From NCBI RefSeq assembly GCF_030818955.1, contig NZ_JAUTBF010000001.1, positions 2,852,001 to 2,916,000 on the forward strand: 64,000 nt of DNA, written 5' to 3'. A program made the translations under genes and the position numbers. The DNA is from Microbacterium trichothecenolyticum. Its GTDB lineage: Bacteria > Actinomycetota > Actinomycetes > Actinomycetales > Microbacteriaceae. A model generated the notes under the pieces. That model was not told the DNA's origin and did no database searches. It saw nothing but the letters and a program-made list of their open reading frames with translations. This document shows, piece by piece, positions 48,854 to 58,216 of the stretch. The stretch's first letter is position 1, and each line of letters starts with the position of its first letter.

Positions 48854-51053
48854 CTATTCGGTGAGAACGCTGCTCAGACGCAAGCGCGCGTACGCCCGAG
48901 CGAGCACGAAGAAGAGCATGAGCTGGGCGGCGAAGATGAGCACGTTGCCGAGGATCGCGGTCGTCGACGACGACACCACGGCGGCGGCGATCGCGACGGC
49001 CCCGACGATACCGACGAGCGCGAAAGCGGTCATGAAGATCCGCAGTGGGCGGTACCCCAGCATCGACTTGACGGCGACGGCTTCGCGATGAGTCGTCGCA
49101 TACAGCTTCGTGAGCGCGGCGAGCATGAGCAGACTGAACACCCCGAGCAGGAGGATGACCGCGCCGAAGAGCTGCAGGACGGACTGTATCGACTTCGTCA
49201 GTCCGGCGACGAACTCGCTGACGGGAAGGAACGTCACGTCGTTGTCGGCGAGATGGAACGTCGCGAAGAACGACGGCGTCGCGTAGCGTGCGGCGGCATC
49301 GGGACTCAGCTTGACGTAGCTGTTCTGCAGCCCGACGGCTGCCAGACTCTCGCTCTCGAAGGGGACCATGTTCTCGGGTGTGGTCACGAGGATGGCGGCC
49401 TCGACGATGCCGTCACGCCCCTCGGGCTCGGTGCTCCAGGAGAACAGGGGCGTGCCCGGCGCGTAGTCTTCGAAACCCACCGCGCGGGCGTCGAAGTACT
49501 CGGTCCGGATCGCCGGCTCGTACGAGATCTCGCTCTTCTGCGTCAGCCAGCCCTGCATAGCGGTGCGGGTGGCGTCGTCCCAGGTGTCGGGAAGCAGGAA
49601 CACCCGCTCCCCGGCCTCGGCGCGCGCCACGACGTCGTCGCTCAGCGGGAAGCCTTCTGCTGTCAGGGCGGAAGGTGAGGCGGCGACGTACCAGAAGGGC
49701 TGATGCGGAACGGAGGAGAAGACCCCCGACCAGCCGTCCAGCACGCTCTGATCGAAGTACTGGGTGTTGATGAGTTGCACGCCCGACTCGCCGGCGATGG
49801 CGCGGTACCAGTCGTAGAAGTCCTGCTGGTACTCGCTCGACTGGCCGGTGAAGCTCGCCTGATCCTCGCCGGCGGCCGTTCGATACAGAATTCGCTCCTC
49901 ACCCACCGCCGACCAGGACTGGCTGACATCTGCCAACGTGCCGGCCTCCTTCAGGGGCCCGTCGAGATAGACCAGTGTCGCGGTGAGAGCCCCGATCGCC
50001 AGGATGTAGAAGCCCGCGAGCGCGCTGACGAGCACGCGCTTCGAGAAACGACCGAGGATCGCGTCGACCGGTTTGACCGAGATCAGAAGGAACGCGCCGA
50101 CGGCGACACAGCCGAGGCAGGGGAGCGCCCCGACTGCCGCGGCACCCGCCGCGGCGCCCAGAAGTGTCGGGGTGGGGGCGTAACCGGGTGCCATGAGGAG
50201 CACGAGACCCACGGAGAGCGCCCCCGTCGCAAGGGCCGCGATGATCACCGACCGGTACTGCGCGAAGGCTACGTCCCACCGGGATCGTCCGAGCAACAGA
50301 TGCACACCGAGCACCCGGAAGGCGCGGACCGCCTCGAAGACGAGGAGCAGCAGCAGCAGCACCGTCGCCGCCGCGAGCACACCAAGGAGCAGCCCGGCGA
50401 TCAAGCCGCTGTCGCTGGATTGCCCGCGCAGCGGTGCGAGCAGACGTTCCGCGGAGACGCCTGTGCGCGACTCGAGCGTCGTGGCGAGCTCGCCCACCTG
50501 CTCTGCGTCGGCGCCGGCGATGCGGTAGGTCCCGTTGATCGTCTTGGACGTCTCGACGAGGTGGGTCAGCTGGACCATGCTCACTCGCGGCGCGAATCGG
50601 AGGGATGGCACGTCGGCGATGACGTCGGCGCTGTTGGCATCCAAGCCGATGGATGCCGCGGGCTGGGCCGCGAGCAGATCGGTGATCTGCGCGTGTGAGA
50701 TCAGTGTGGTGCCCAGAAATGTCAGATCGAGCGTCGGCGCCGCGGGGGACGTGCTCAGAACCCCGATGCGCATGCCGGTGATGGTGCCGTCCGGCCCGGA
50801 GAGCTGGTCGTCCACGCGGACGACGGCGCTGGCCGTGCTGCGGCTGAAGTCTCCGAGTATCGTCAGCACATCGTCGGCGCGATCCTCGGAGACATCGAAG
50901 AGGGACAGCCTCGTCGAACCCCCCGGGTAGCCGTCCGCTACCTGCTCGCGCAGGGGCGCTGCCCTGGTTCACGACGAAGAGAACGCTCGTGAGTACGCCG
51001 ATGACGATAACGATCGCCAGGCTCATCACGCGCGTCCAGGCAACTTTGCGCAC
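48854..51053 (-). pseudogene. Bacteriocin-associated integral membrane protein (DUF1430 type), frameshifted
   Basis: A membrane protein of about 732 residues. There is an N-terminal helix (MSLAIVIVIGVLTSVLFVV), a long external region, a block of three or four helices near the middle, a second external region with FYDWYRAIAGESGVQLINTQY, and three C-terminal helices as in MacB/FtsX permeases. The frame breaks near the start: removing one base from the run at 50953-50956 joins NQGSA to LREQVADGYPGG. GTG 51053 with AGGAAAGG upstream is the likely start. The ATPase and the bacteriocin precursor flank it, the standard lactococcin-972 arrangement. It probably exports or confers immunity to the peptide. 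Confidence 0.8.
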
Positions 51054-51168
51054 CGCTGACAACCTTTCCTCTGGTGGCCCGACGCGTGCGGGCACTGCGA
51101 GGGGAACGTCCCTGTAGAGGCTCGCCTTCCGGCGTGCATCCCACAGGGACGTTCCCCCGCCTCGTGTA

Positions 51169-51462
51169 TCAGCCGCGTGCGTTCCAGTAGGCGGTCGCCG
51201 TACCGGTGCCCACGAACTGCTCGGCGCGCGCCGTCACACCCGGGTTCTTCCAGCCGGAGAACGTGGTGTTCGCCGTCGCGCTGTGCTCGTACACTCCGGA
51301 CTGCACCTCGGAGAAGCTCGTCACTCCCCAGATGCGTCCGTGGTCCCAGCTGAGCGCGGAGCCCTTGTAGTAGACCGTCTGTGCCTGCGCCACGCCCGCC
51401 CCCGCGGTCAGCAGTGCCGCCGACAGAAGTGCGACCGACACGACCTTCTTCATCGCTTTCAT
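51169..51462 (-). CDS. Lactococcin-972-family bacteriocin precursor
   Basis: A 97-residue secreted peptide. The signal peptide (two to three lysines, hydrophobic core, AQA cleavage site after residue 27) leaves about 70 residues. The mature part has the family pattern: LSWDHGRIWGVTSFS (compare the W-x-H-G and S-x-YS region of lactococcin 972), then YEHSATANT, and ends ATAYWNARG. Lactococcin 972 blocks septum formation by binding lipid II. The ATG at 51462 follows AAGGGGG. An alternative ATG three codons in is possible. It is followed by the DUF1430 and ATPase genes. Confidence 0.8.
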   Translation of the reverse strand: MKAMKKVVSVALLSAALLTAGAGVAQAQTVYYKGSALSWDHGRIWGVTSFSEVQSGVYEHSATANTTFSGWKNPGVTARAEQFVGTGTATAYWNARG

Positions 51463-51638
51463 TCATGCCCCCTTGTTCGTGATGTGGAGATGGTGTCGCC
51501 GATGGCGGCACCGAGAATCCGCGCGGAGAGGAGCGCTTCTCGTTTCTCTCGCCCCGGTTGGGACGGTCCGCGACGGGATTCGCCTGAACCCAACACATTC
51601 ATTACACGAGGGTGTCTAATTTATCTGACTGCGTCGCC

Positions 51639-51663
51639 GACGATCCCGTCCGTCGGGATCGTC
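51639..51663. promoter_or_regulatory. Ten-base inverted repeat over the pyrE -35 region
   Basis: GACGATCCCG and CGGGATCGTC pair perfectly across a five-base spacer, ending four bases before the pyrE -10 box. Because pyrE appears leaderless, the repeat is upstream of the transcript, so it would act as a DNA operator rather than an RNA attenuator. Confidence 0.55.
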
Positions 51664-51667
51664 CCCA

Positions 51668-51673
51668 TAGAAT
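51668..51673 (+). promoter_or_regulatory. pyrE -10 box
   Basis: TAGAAT lies seven bases before the GTG start, placing the transcription start at or next to the start codon. There is no ribosome-binding site, consistent with leaderless translation. Confidence 0.6.
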
Positions 51674-51680
51674 CGACGCC

Positions 51681-52259
51681 GTGACCACCGCCTCCACGCC
51701 CGAGCTCGAAGCCGACCGCCAGGCCCTCATCCGCCTCATCAACGACGAGGCGGTGTTTCACGGTGATTTCACCCTCTCGAGCGGCAAGAAGGCGACGTAC
51801 TACGTCGACATGCGCAAGCTCACCCTCGACCACCGCGCGGCCCCCGCTATCGGTCGCTTGGTTCTCGACCTCATCAAAGACCTCGATGGCGTCGTGGCCG
51901 TCGGCGGCCTGACGCTCGGTGCCGACCCCATCGCGAACGCCGTCATGCACGAGTCGGTGCACGCAGGTCGTCCGCTCGACGCCTTCGTCGTGCGTAAGGA
52001 GCCCAAGGACCACGGCCGGGGTCGCCAGATCGAGGGCGCCGATGTGAAGGGCAAGCGCGTCGTGGTCGTCGAAGACACCTCGACCACCGGCCACTCGGCG
52101 CTGAAGGCCGTCGAAGCCCTGCGCCGTGAAGGCGCCGAGGTCGTCGCGGTCGCCGTGATCGTCGACCGCAAGACGGGTGCGCAGGCCGCGATCGAGGCCG
52201 AAGGGCTGCAGTGGCTCGGCTCGATCGACCTCGACGATCTGGGACTCGCGCCGCAGTAG
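51681..52259 (+). CDS. pyrE: Orotate phosphoribosyltransferase
   Basis: A 192-residue enzyme of pyrimidine synthesis that joins orotate to PRPP. The core includes FTLSSGKKATYYVDMRKLTLD near residue 28 and the PRPP-binding VVVVEDTSTTGHSALKAVEALR near 125. The start is GTG 51681 (MTTASTPELEADRQ); the frame is open back to 51612, but TAGAAT seven bases upstream marks a leaderless start. It stands apart from other pyr genes, divergent from the bacteriocin gene, with an inverted repeat over its promoter. Confidence 0.95.
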   Translation: MTTASTPELEADRQALIRLINDEAVFHGDFTLSSGKKATYYVDMRKLTLDHRAAPAIGRLVLDLIKDLDGVVAVGGLTLGADPIANAVMHESVHAGRPLDAFVVRKEPKDHGRGRQIEGADVKGKRVVVVEDTSTTGHSALKAVEALRREGAEVVAVAVIVDRKTGAQAAIEAEGLQWLGSIDLDDLGLAPQ

Positions 52260-52291
52260 GCGCATCGGGAGCGACGAGACCCGCCACTGTC

Positions 52292-52441
52292 TCAGGGCGC
52301 GTCGGGCCCGTCGCCTGGCCCATCGAACGGATCGTGGCGACCGCCGCCCCGACGGGAGCGACGCCACTGCACGAGGAAGGCTATGAGCGAGCCCGCCGTG
52401 ATGAACAGCGCGGTGAGGAGCCAGAGCGTGCGGTCGTCCAT
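52292..52441 (-). CDS. Small membrane protein, 49 residues
   Basis: A short gene that reads MDDRTLWLLTALFITAGSLI at its start: an acidic N-terminus, one membrane helix (about residues 6-24), a basic stop-transfer stretch (QWRRSRRGGGRH), then an acidic tail ending at TGA. It lies 15 bases after the HAD phosphatase stop on the same strand and is probably co-transcribed. The function is unknown. The orderly helix and positive-inside pattern argue that it is real. Confidence 0.65.
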   Translation of the reverse strand: MDDRTLWLLTALFITAGSLIAFLVQWRRSRRGGGRHDPFDGPGDGPDAP

Positions 52442-52456
52442 GCTGATCGCCGTCGG

Positions 52457-53287
52457 TCAGAGACCGGCGACGAGCCCTTCTTCACCGTCGGCCAGGTCGG
52501 TTTCGACCGGCTCGTCGCGCACCAGCTCGGCGACCGAGTCGAGGATCTCGTCGGGGCGGAACGGATAGCGCTCGATCTCGCGCTGATCGCTGATGCCCGT
52601 CATCACCAGCACCGTGTGCAGGCCCGCCTCGATGCCGGCGACGATGTCGGTGTCCATGCGGTCGCCGATCATCCCGGTGTTCTCGCTGTGCGCACCGATG
52701 CGGTTCAGGGCCGAGCGGAACATCATGGGGTTCGGCTTGCCGACGATGTACGGCTCCTTGCCGGTCGCCTTCGTGATGAGTGCGGCGATAGCGCCCGTCG
52801 CCGGCAGCACTCCCTCGGTCGAGGGGCCCGTGGCATCCGGGTTCGTCGCGATGAAGCGTGCGCCCCCGCGGATGAAACGGATGGCCTTGGTGATCGCTTC
52901 GAAGGAGTAATTGCGCGTCTCGCCGACCACGACGTAGTCGGGAGCCGTCTCGGTCATGATGAAACCGGCCTCGTGCAGAGCGGTGGTCAGGCCCGCCTCA
53001 CCGATCACGAAGGCGCTGCCGCCGGGCATCTGCGATCTCAGGAAGTCGGCCGTCGCCAGCGCGGAGGTCCAGATGGACTCCTCGGGCACGATCAGCCCGG
53101 ACGCCTTGAGCCGGGCGCTGAGGTCGCGAGGAGTGAAGATCGAGTTGTTCGTGAGGACGAGGAACGGCGTTCCCTCGGACCGCCACTGCGCGAGCAGCTC
53201 GGAGGCGCCCGCGATGGGGGTGTTCTCATGGACGAGGACGCCGTCCATGTCGGTCAGCCAGCACTCGATGTCGCCTCGGGTCCGCAT
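52457..53287 (-). CDS. HAD-IIA family phosphatase (NagD-like)
   Basis: A 276-residue phosphohydrolase. Motif I is DMDGVLVHE near residue 13 (nucleophile Asp and acid/base Asp), motif II is LTNNS near 45, the Lys of motif III is in VGKPNP near 192, and motif IV is GDRMDTDI near 217. The IIA cap between motifs II and III is of NagD size. The family removes phosphate from small sugar- and nucleotide-phosphates. TAGGCT lies six bases before the ATG at 53287, a leaderless arrangement. Confidence 0.92.
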   Translation of the reverse strand: MRTRGDIECWLTDMDGVLVHENTPIAGASELLAQWRSEGTPFLVLTNNSIFTPRDLSARLKASGLIVPEESIWTSALATADFLRSQMPGGSAFVIGEAGLTTALHEAGFIMTETAPDYVVVGETRNYSFEAITKAIRFIRGGARFIATNPDATGPSTEGVLPATGAIAALITKATGKEPYIVGKPNPMMFRSALNRIGAHSENTGMIGDRMDTDIVAGIEAGLHTVLVMTGISDQREIERYPFRPDEILDSVAELVRDEPVETDLADGEEGLVAGL

Positions 53288-53346
53288 GCCGCCAGCCTAG
53301 CCCCGGCCTCCGACATCGGCGGGGGTACGCGCACCGAGAGCGAGCG

Positions 53347-53380
53347 CGGGCGGGCCCGACCCGAGGTCGATGCCCGCCCG
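53347..53380 (-). terminator. Terminator after csbD
   Basis: CGGGCGGGC and GCCCGCCCG form a nine-base stem with a 16-base loop, 15 bases downstream of the CsbD stop. There is no clear U-run. Confidence 0.55.
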
Positions 53381-53394
53381 TCCGCCGGCACGGC

Positions 53395-53565
53395 TTACTT
53401 GAACGTGTCCTTGACGTTCTCGCCGGCCTTCTTCGCGTCGGCCTTCACCTGGTCGGCCTTGCCCTCGGCGGCGAGCTTGTCGTTGTCGGTCGCGTTTCCG
53501 ATGGCTTCCTTGGCCTTGCCCACGATGTCCTGAGCGGCGTTCTTGATCTTGTCGTCGAGACCCAT
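53395..53565 (-). CDS. CsbD-family stress protein
   Basis: A 56-residue helical, lysine- and alanine-rich protein. It opens MGLDDKIKNAAQDIVGKAKE, continues with the GNATDNDKLAAEGKADQVKA repeat typical of CsbD, and ends KDTFK. Members are abundant general-stress proteins of unknown mechanism. The ATG at 53565 has AAGGAG upstream. A GAAAA-G-TTTTC palindrome lies about 115 bases before the start (53679-53689), possibly part of its stress promoter. The long antisense reading frame that covers this gene is not real. Confidence 0.9.
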   Translation of the reverse strand: MGLDDKIKNAAQDIVGKAKEAIGNATDNDKLAAEGKADQVKADAKKAGENVKDTFK

Positions 53566-53757
53566 GATCTGACTCCTTGCGTGTCGTGTCGGCGTCGGCG
53601 GCGGGTGTTCGTCGCGACGGAGCGCGTGCGCTCGGGGATGAGACGTCGCGAGCGGCTCATTCGTCACGCGCGCGTCGCGAAAAGTTTTCCCGGTGACGAT
53701 ATGCCGCGTACGGAATGCACCCGTGACGGCGGGTCGCGATCTGGTTAGGGTCGAGGG

Positions 53758-54705
53758 GTGGCACGCACCGAGTGGGACCCCGAGAACCTCCCCGACCTGA
53801 CCGGGCGTTCCTATCTGGTCACCGGAGCCACCCGGGGCCTCGGATTCTTCGCCTGCGCTCAGCTCGCCGGTGCCGGGGCGCACGTCGTGCTCACCGGGCG
53901 CAATCCGAACGCCCTGGCGACAGCCAAGGCGGCGGTCAAGCGTGCGAATCCGGATGCCGCGATCGAGACGCTCCTGCTCGACACCAGCAACATGGGCTCG
54001 GTGCGCGCGGCAGCGGCCACGGCACGAGCGCGCGGGCGGCTCGACGGCCTGCTGCTCAACGCCGGCGTGGTGCACCCGCCCAAGACGCGCGAGAGCGCAG
54101 GCGGGCACGAGCTCGTCTTCGCGACCAACGTGCTGGGGCATTTCGCTTTGGCGGGCGAGCTGCTGAAGCCGCTGGCGTCGGCGCGGGGCCGCATGGTGTG
54201 GGTGGGCAGCATGTCGACCTCGATCTGGCGGCATGTGCCGACCGACCCGGAACTGACGGAGGGGTACACGCCCTGGCGCGCGTACGTGCAGTCGAAGGCC
54301 GCGACGACCGCCCTGGCGCTCGAGGCCGATCGGCGTCTGCGCGCGCACGACGTGCCCGTCGAGAGCCTCGTCGCCCATCCCGGCTACTCCACGAGCGGCC
54401 GCACTCGCGGCATCCGGGGCGTGAACGAGCCCACGCGACTGGAGCGGTTCGTCGACAACCTGCAGGCGCCGATCACCCAGTCCAAGGAGCAGGGTGCCTG
54501 GGCTCTGGTGCGGGCGCTGGTCGATCCCCACGCCGAAGGCGGCGACATGTACGGCCCGGCCCTGGTCGCGCGCGGTGCCCCTCGCCGGGCGACCCCGGCC
54601 CGGCGCACGCGCAGTAGCGATCTCGGCGGCGAGCTCTGGCGTGCCTGCGAGACGGCGACGCACGTGCGCTGGCCGTTCGATCGGGCGCGACGCGCGGCAT
54701 CCTGA
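53758..54705 (+). CDS. Short-chain dehydrogenase/reductase
   Basis: A 315-residue SDR. The TGATRGLG cofactor loop is at residues 22-29 and NAGVVHPPKT (NAG motif) is near 101. Catalytic Ser is in VWVGSMS near 152 and YxxxK reads YVQSK near 179. It is of the retinol-dehydrogenase-like type, with a C-terminal extension of about 60 residues. The GTG at 53758 has TAGGGT six bases upstream (leaderless). The substrate is unknown. Confidence 0.9.
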   Translation: MARTEWDPENLPDLTGRSYLVTGATRGLGFFACAQLAGAGAHVVLTGRNPNALATAKAAVKRANPDAAIETLLLDTSNMGSVRAAAATARARGRLDGLLLNAGVVHPPKTRESAGGHELVFATNVLGHFALAGELLKPLASARGRMVWVGSMSTSIWRHVPTDPELTEGYTPWRAYVQSKAATTALALEADRRLRAHDVPVESLVAHPGYSTSGRTRGIRGVNEPTRLERFVDNLQAPITQSKEQGAWALVRALVDPHAEGGDMYGPALVARGAPRRATPARRTRSSDLGGELWRACETATHVRWPFDRARRAAS

Positions 54706-54747
54706 CCCGCGTGGAGCGATGTCGGCGCCGGGCCCTACAGTGATCGC

Positions 54748-57189
54748 ATGGACCAGGCGATCGCCGACAGCATCGAGTTCGACGACGCCCGCGGCTTGAG
54801 CCCCGCAGATGTTGCTGAGCGGGTGCGCGCGGGACAGACCAACGCCTTCACCGCCGACAGCAGCCGCAGCGCCGGCAACATCGTGCGGGCCAACGTCCTC
54901 ACGCTGTTCAACGGCATCGTCGGCGGGTGCTTCCTCGTACTGCTGCTGCTCGGCCGGTGGCAAGACGCCCTGTTCGGGGTCGCCGCGCTGTCGAACGCCG
55001 TGATCGGCTGTGTGCAGGAGTTCCGTGCGAAGGCCGCGCTCGATCGCCTCGCCCTGCTGAACGCCCCCCGTGCGCGCGTCCGGCGCGACGGGACCGACGT
55101 CGAGCTCGCGCCGTCCGACGTCGTTCGCGACGACCTGCTCGTGCTGCGCGCGGGCGACCAGGTGCCCGCCGACGCCATCATGGTCGCCTCGGCGGCGCTG
55201 CAGATCGACGAGTCGATGCTGACGGGCGAGTCGGATGCCGTCGACAAGCGGCCCGGAGACGAGGCACTGTCGGGTTCCATCGTCGTGGCGGGCGAGGGCA
55301 CCGCGCGCGTGGTGCGCGTGGGCGCCGAGTCGTACGCCAACAAGTTCGCATCGGAGGCGAAGCGCTTCCAGCTCGTCTCGAGCGAGTTGCGCACCTCGAT
55401 CGACCGTGTTCTGCGCTGGGTGGGTTGGGGCGTCGGGCCCATCGGCCTGCTGGTGCTGAACGCCCAGATGATGGTCGCCGGCGGATGGGTGCAGGCCTGG
55501 CAACAGGGCACGTGGTCGCAGGCCGTGGTGAACACGATCGCCGCGCTCACCGCGATGATTCCCCTGGGGCTGGTCCTCATGACCTCGATCGCGTTCGCCG
55601 TGGGCGCTGCACGGCTGGCCGGGCAGAAGGTGCTCGTCAACGAACTCCCCGCGGTCGAGGGCCTCGCCCGCGTCGACGTCATCTGCCTCGACAAGACCGG
55701 CACGCTCACCGCGGGAGAGATCCGCTTCGACGACGCTCTGCCCCTCGACGAGCGCGCCGGGTGGCGGCAGGCGCTGGCCTGGTACGGTGCGGCCCCCGAT
55801 GCCAACGCGACGGCGCAGTGCCTCCGCGAGCCGTTCCCCGCCGAGACGCCGCTCACCGCCGCGCGCCGCATCCCCTTCTCGTCGGCGCGCAAGTGGAGCG
55901 CGGTGTCGTTCGACGCCGACACCACCGCGCGGGGCACCTGGGTGCTGGGTGCGCCCGAGATGGTCTTCGGCGACGTCGCCGGTGACGCCACGACCGAACT
56001 GGGGGCGGCGGTGACCCGGCTGGCATCCTCGGGCCGTCGCACCCTCGTGCTCGCACACACCGCCGAGCCGCTCGACGACGACGACGTCGATGCCGAACGC
56101 TTCTCGGGCGCGCCGGTGGCCGTGGCGGTCCTCACCTTCGCCGAGGCCGTGCGCCCCGACGCCGCCGGTGCACTGTCGTACTTCCGTGAGCAGGGCGTGC
56201 AGGTGCGGGTCATCTCGGGCGACAACCCCCGCACCGTCGCCGCCATCGCCCGCGAGGTGGGCCTCGAGGTCGACGACGGGTACGACGCCCGCCGGCTTCC
56301 CGACGACGACGGTGAGCTCGGTCTGATCCTCGAACAGAACACCGTCTTCGGGCGCGTCACGCCCGATCAGAAGAAACGCATCGTCACGTCGCTGCAAGCG
56401 CGCGGTCACGTCGTGGCGATGACGGGCGACGGTGTGAACGACGCTCTCGCCATCAAGACGGCCGACATCGGCATCGCGATGAACTCCGGCGCGGCGGCGA
56501 CCAAGGCCGTCGCGCGCCTCGTGCTGCTCGACGGTCGCTTCTCGCACCTGCCGTCGGTGGTGGCCGAGGGCCGGCAGGTCATCGCGAACATCGAACGCGT
56601 GTCGATGCTGTTCCTCACCAAGACCGTCTACGCCACGGGCCTGGCGGTCCTGTTCGGGGCGCTGGTCATGGAGTTCCCGTTCCTGCCGCGGCAACTGTCG
56701 ATCACCGACGGCCTGACCATCGGCATCCCGGCGTTCTTCCTCGCCCTGCTGCCGAACACCCAGCGCTACGTCCCCGGCTTCTTGAAGCGTTCGCTGAGCT
56801 TCGCCATTCCCGCGGGGATCGTGATCGCCGTCTCGCTCACCGTTTACACCCGCCTCGCCATGGACCTGGGGCTCGCCGTCGAGCAGTTGCGCACGGGGGC
56901 GACGATCATCCTGGCCATCGTCGCGATCTGGGTGCTGACGGTGCTGTCCCGCCCCGTCACCCGCGTGAAGGTGCTCGTCATCGGAGCCATGTTCATCGCC
57001 CTCACCGCCATCTTCACGGTGCCGCCGCTGGGGGAGTTCTTCCAGCTGCGCGACCCGGGCGAAGACGGGGCCGTGCTGATCACCATGATCGTCGTGGTGG
57101 CCATCGCCGCGATCGAGGCGGTGCGATTCGCCCACCGCCGTTTCGTGCGGCGTCTGCTCGCGCGCGAGTACGGGCCGCGACATGCCTGA
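54748..57189 (+). CDS. P-type cation-transporting ATPase
   Basis: An 813-residue membrane pump. The actuator loop has LTGESDAV near 158, the phosphorylated Asp315 is in ICLDKTGTLT, and the hinge GDGVNDALAIKTADIGIAM is near 560. Four C-terminal helices follow. It is of the P2/P-type 'HAD-IC' type without an N-terminal metal-binding domain, so Ca2+, Mg2+ or K+-like cations are more likely than copper. The ATG at 54748 has TACAGT six bases upstream. The cation cannot be fixed from sequence. A 14-base-stem hairpin follows the gene. Confidence 0.9.
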   Translation: MDQAIADSIEFDDARGLSPADVAERVRAGQTNAFTADSSRSAGNIVRANVLTLFNGIVGGCFLVLLLLGRWQDALFGVAALSNAVIGCVQEFRAKAALDRLALLNAPRARVRRDGTDVELAPSDVVRDDLLVLRAGDQVPADAIMVASAALQIDESMLTGESDAVDKRPGDEALSGSIVVAGEGTARVVRVGAESYANKFASEAKRFQLVSSELRTSIDRVLRWVGWGVGPIGLLVLNAQMMVAGGWVQAWQQGTWSQAVVNTIAALTAMIPLGLVLMTSIAFAVGAARLAGQKVLVNELPAVEGLARVDVICLDKTGTLTAGEIRFDDALPLDERAGWRQALAWYGAAPDANATAQCLREPFPAETPLTAARRIPFSSARKWSAVSFDADTTARGTWVLGAPEMVFGDVAGDATTELGAAVTRLASSGRRTLVLAHTAEPLDDDDVDAERFSGAPVAVAVLTFAEAVRPDAAGALSYFREQGVQVRVISGDNPRTVAAIAREVGLEVDDGYDARRLPDDDGELGLILEQNTVFGRVTPDQKKRIVTSLQARGHVVAMTGDGVNDALAIKTADIGIAMNSGAAATKAVARLVLLDGRFSHLPSVVAEGRQVIANIERVSMLFLTKTVYATGLAVLFGALVMEFPFLPRQLSITDGLTIGIPAFFLALLPNTQRYVPGFLKRSLSFAIPAGIVIAVSLTVYTRLAMDLGLAVEQLRTGATIILAIVAIWVLTVLSRPVTRVKVLVIGAMFIALTAIFTVPPLGEFFQLRDPGEDGAVLITMIVVVAIAAIEAVRFAHRRFVRRLLAREYGPRHA

Positions 57190-57215
57190 CGACATCGCGC
57201 TGCGCGGGTTGACCG

Positions 57216-57270
57216 CGCCCGCCTGACGCTCGGTGCTCGCCGATGGGCGCGGACCGGCGTCAGGCGGGCG
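57216..57270 (+). terminator. Hairpin after the P-type ATPase gene
   Basis: CGCCCGCCTGACGC (57216-57229) and its exact complement (57257-57270) form a 14-base stem with a 27-base loop, 27 bases after the stop. GC-rich and without a U-run. Confidence 0.6.
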
Positions 57271-57407
57271 GCTGCGAGCGGGCGGCCCTGCGCGGTCGGT
57301 CCTGCGTGGTCGGTCGTGAGTGGATGACTCCGGGCGGATGGTTCAGCGCGACCGGTCCCGGGCGGGCGGTCCGGTCGGTCGTCCGCAAGCGGTCGACCCG
57401 ATGCGGG

Positions 57408-57842
57408 TCAGACCGTCGGGACGGTGGACGCCGTCTCGACGGCGGCGGTTCGGCGAAAGTAACGTCGCGCGCGTCGGGGTACCCACAGCGCGGCGATGAC
57501 CGCGAGCGCGGCGACCAGGGCGACGGTGAGCACGGGGTCGAGTTCCGTCAGTGCCATGGCCGCTGCCTGCAGCGCGACCAGAACCGCCAGGTACGCCGTG
57601 AGCAGGTTGCGGGCGAGACGGCTGCCGCGCGCGAGCGCCGAGCCGCCGGCGACCGTGAGCAAGCCGAGCAGGATCGTCGCAGCCCCGACGAGAGAGACCG
57701 GCAACACCAGATCCGGAGTCACCTCGTAGCGCGAGAGCAGGACGATGATGCCGAAAGCGGTGTTCAGGAGTCCTCCGACATACACCAGCACGATCGCGAC
57801 GGTGACCGCGACGGGGCGGCGCCGTTCGGCAGGAGTGGTCAT
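57408..57842 (-). CDS. Four-helix integral membrane protein, 144 residues
   Basis: A small membrane protein with four hydrophobic segments, at about residues 12-36, 48-66, 78-100 and 103-120, and a basic C-terminal tail. I do not recognise a named family; it resembles uncharacterised actinobacterial DUF-type membrane proteins. The ATG at 57842 is used because the first helix begins soon after. It converges with the P-type ATPase gene. Function is unknown. Confidence 0.75.
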   Translation of the reverse strand: MTTPAERRRPVAVTVAIVLVYVGGLLNTAFGIIVLLSRYEVTPDLVLPVSLVGAATILLGLLTVAGGSALARGSRLARNLLTAYLAVLVALQAAAMALTELDPVLTVALVAALAVIAALWVPRRARRYFRRTAAVETASTVPTV

Positions 57843-58216
57843 GAGCCCTCACGTTCGACGGACCGGCCGGATGCCGGTGTGGGTCAGCGTAGCGGTCGCG
57901 CGCCGCTCGCGCCGCGGCCTCGAGGTCACGGCATCCGCCCCGGGGAGGGTGCGGATACCGTGTCTGTTCCGGCGGGGGCTCCCTGCATCCGTCTCGCGGA
58001 GTTCTCGGGCGACACGCCGCCGCCGGGCGGTCGCCCACCGGCGTGTCGTCACGAACTCCGCACGACGGTCCACCGACCCACGTCGGTGGTCGGCGCCCCG
58101 GCCGGAATCACGACCCCGACCCACGGCCCGCACCCGTGGCCCGAACCCACGACCCCGACCCACGCCAGCCCCCGGCCACACCCGCCCTCCGAACAGCTAC
58201 GCCGAAGGGCCCGCCG
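57843..58216. other. Non-coding gap with a hairpin and a direct repeat, 374 bases
   Basis: No credible gene was found. A hairpin with arms CCACCGAC and GTCGGTGG and a four-base loop lies at 58070-58089. ACGACCCCGACCCACG occurs twice, at 58110-58125 and 58149-58164. The stretch should contain the promoter of the membrane-protein gene at 57408 and the 3' region of mntR. Confidence 0.6.

Noticed and set aside
52457..53533. A plus-strand frame of about 440 codons from 52211 over the HAD phosphatase
   Set aside because: Its product is Arg/Asp/Gly-rich shadow sequence. The minus strand has the four HAD motifs in order.
53395..57195. A 1,266-codon open frame on the minus strand
   Set aside because: It is antisense to the P-type ATPase and SDR genes and its product is His/Arg/Gly-rich without motifs. 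Only its last 56 codons (CsbD) are real.
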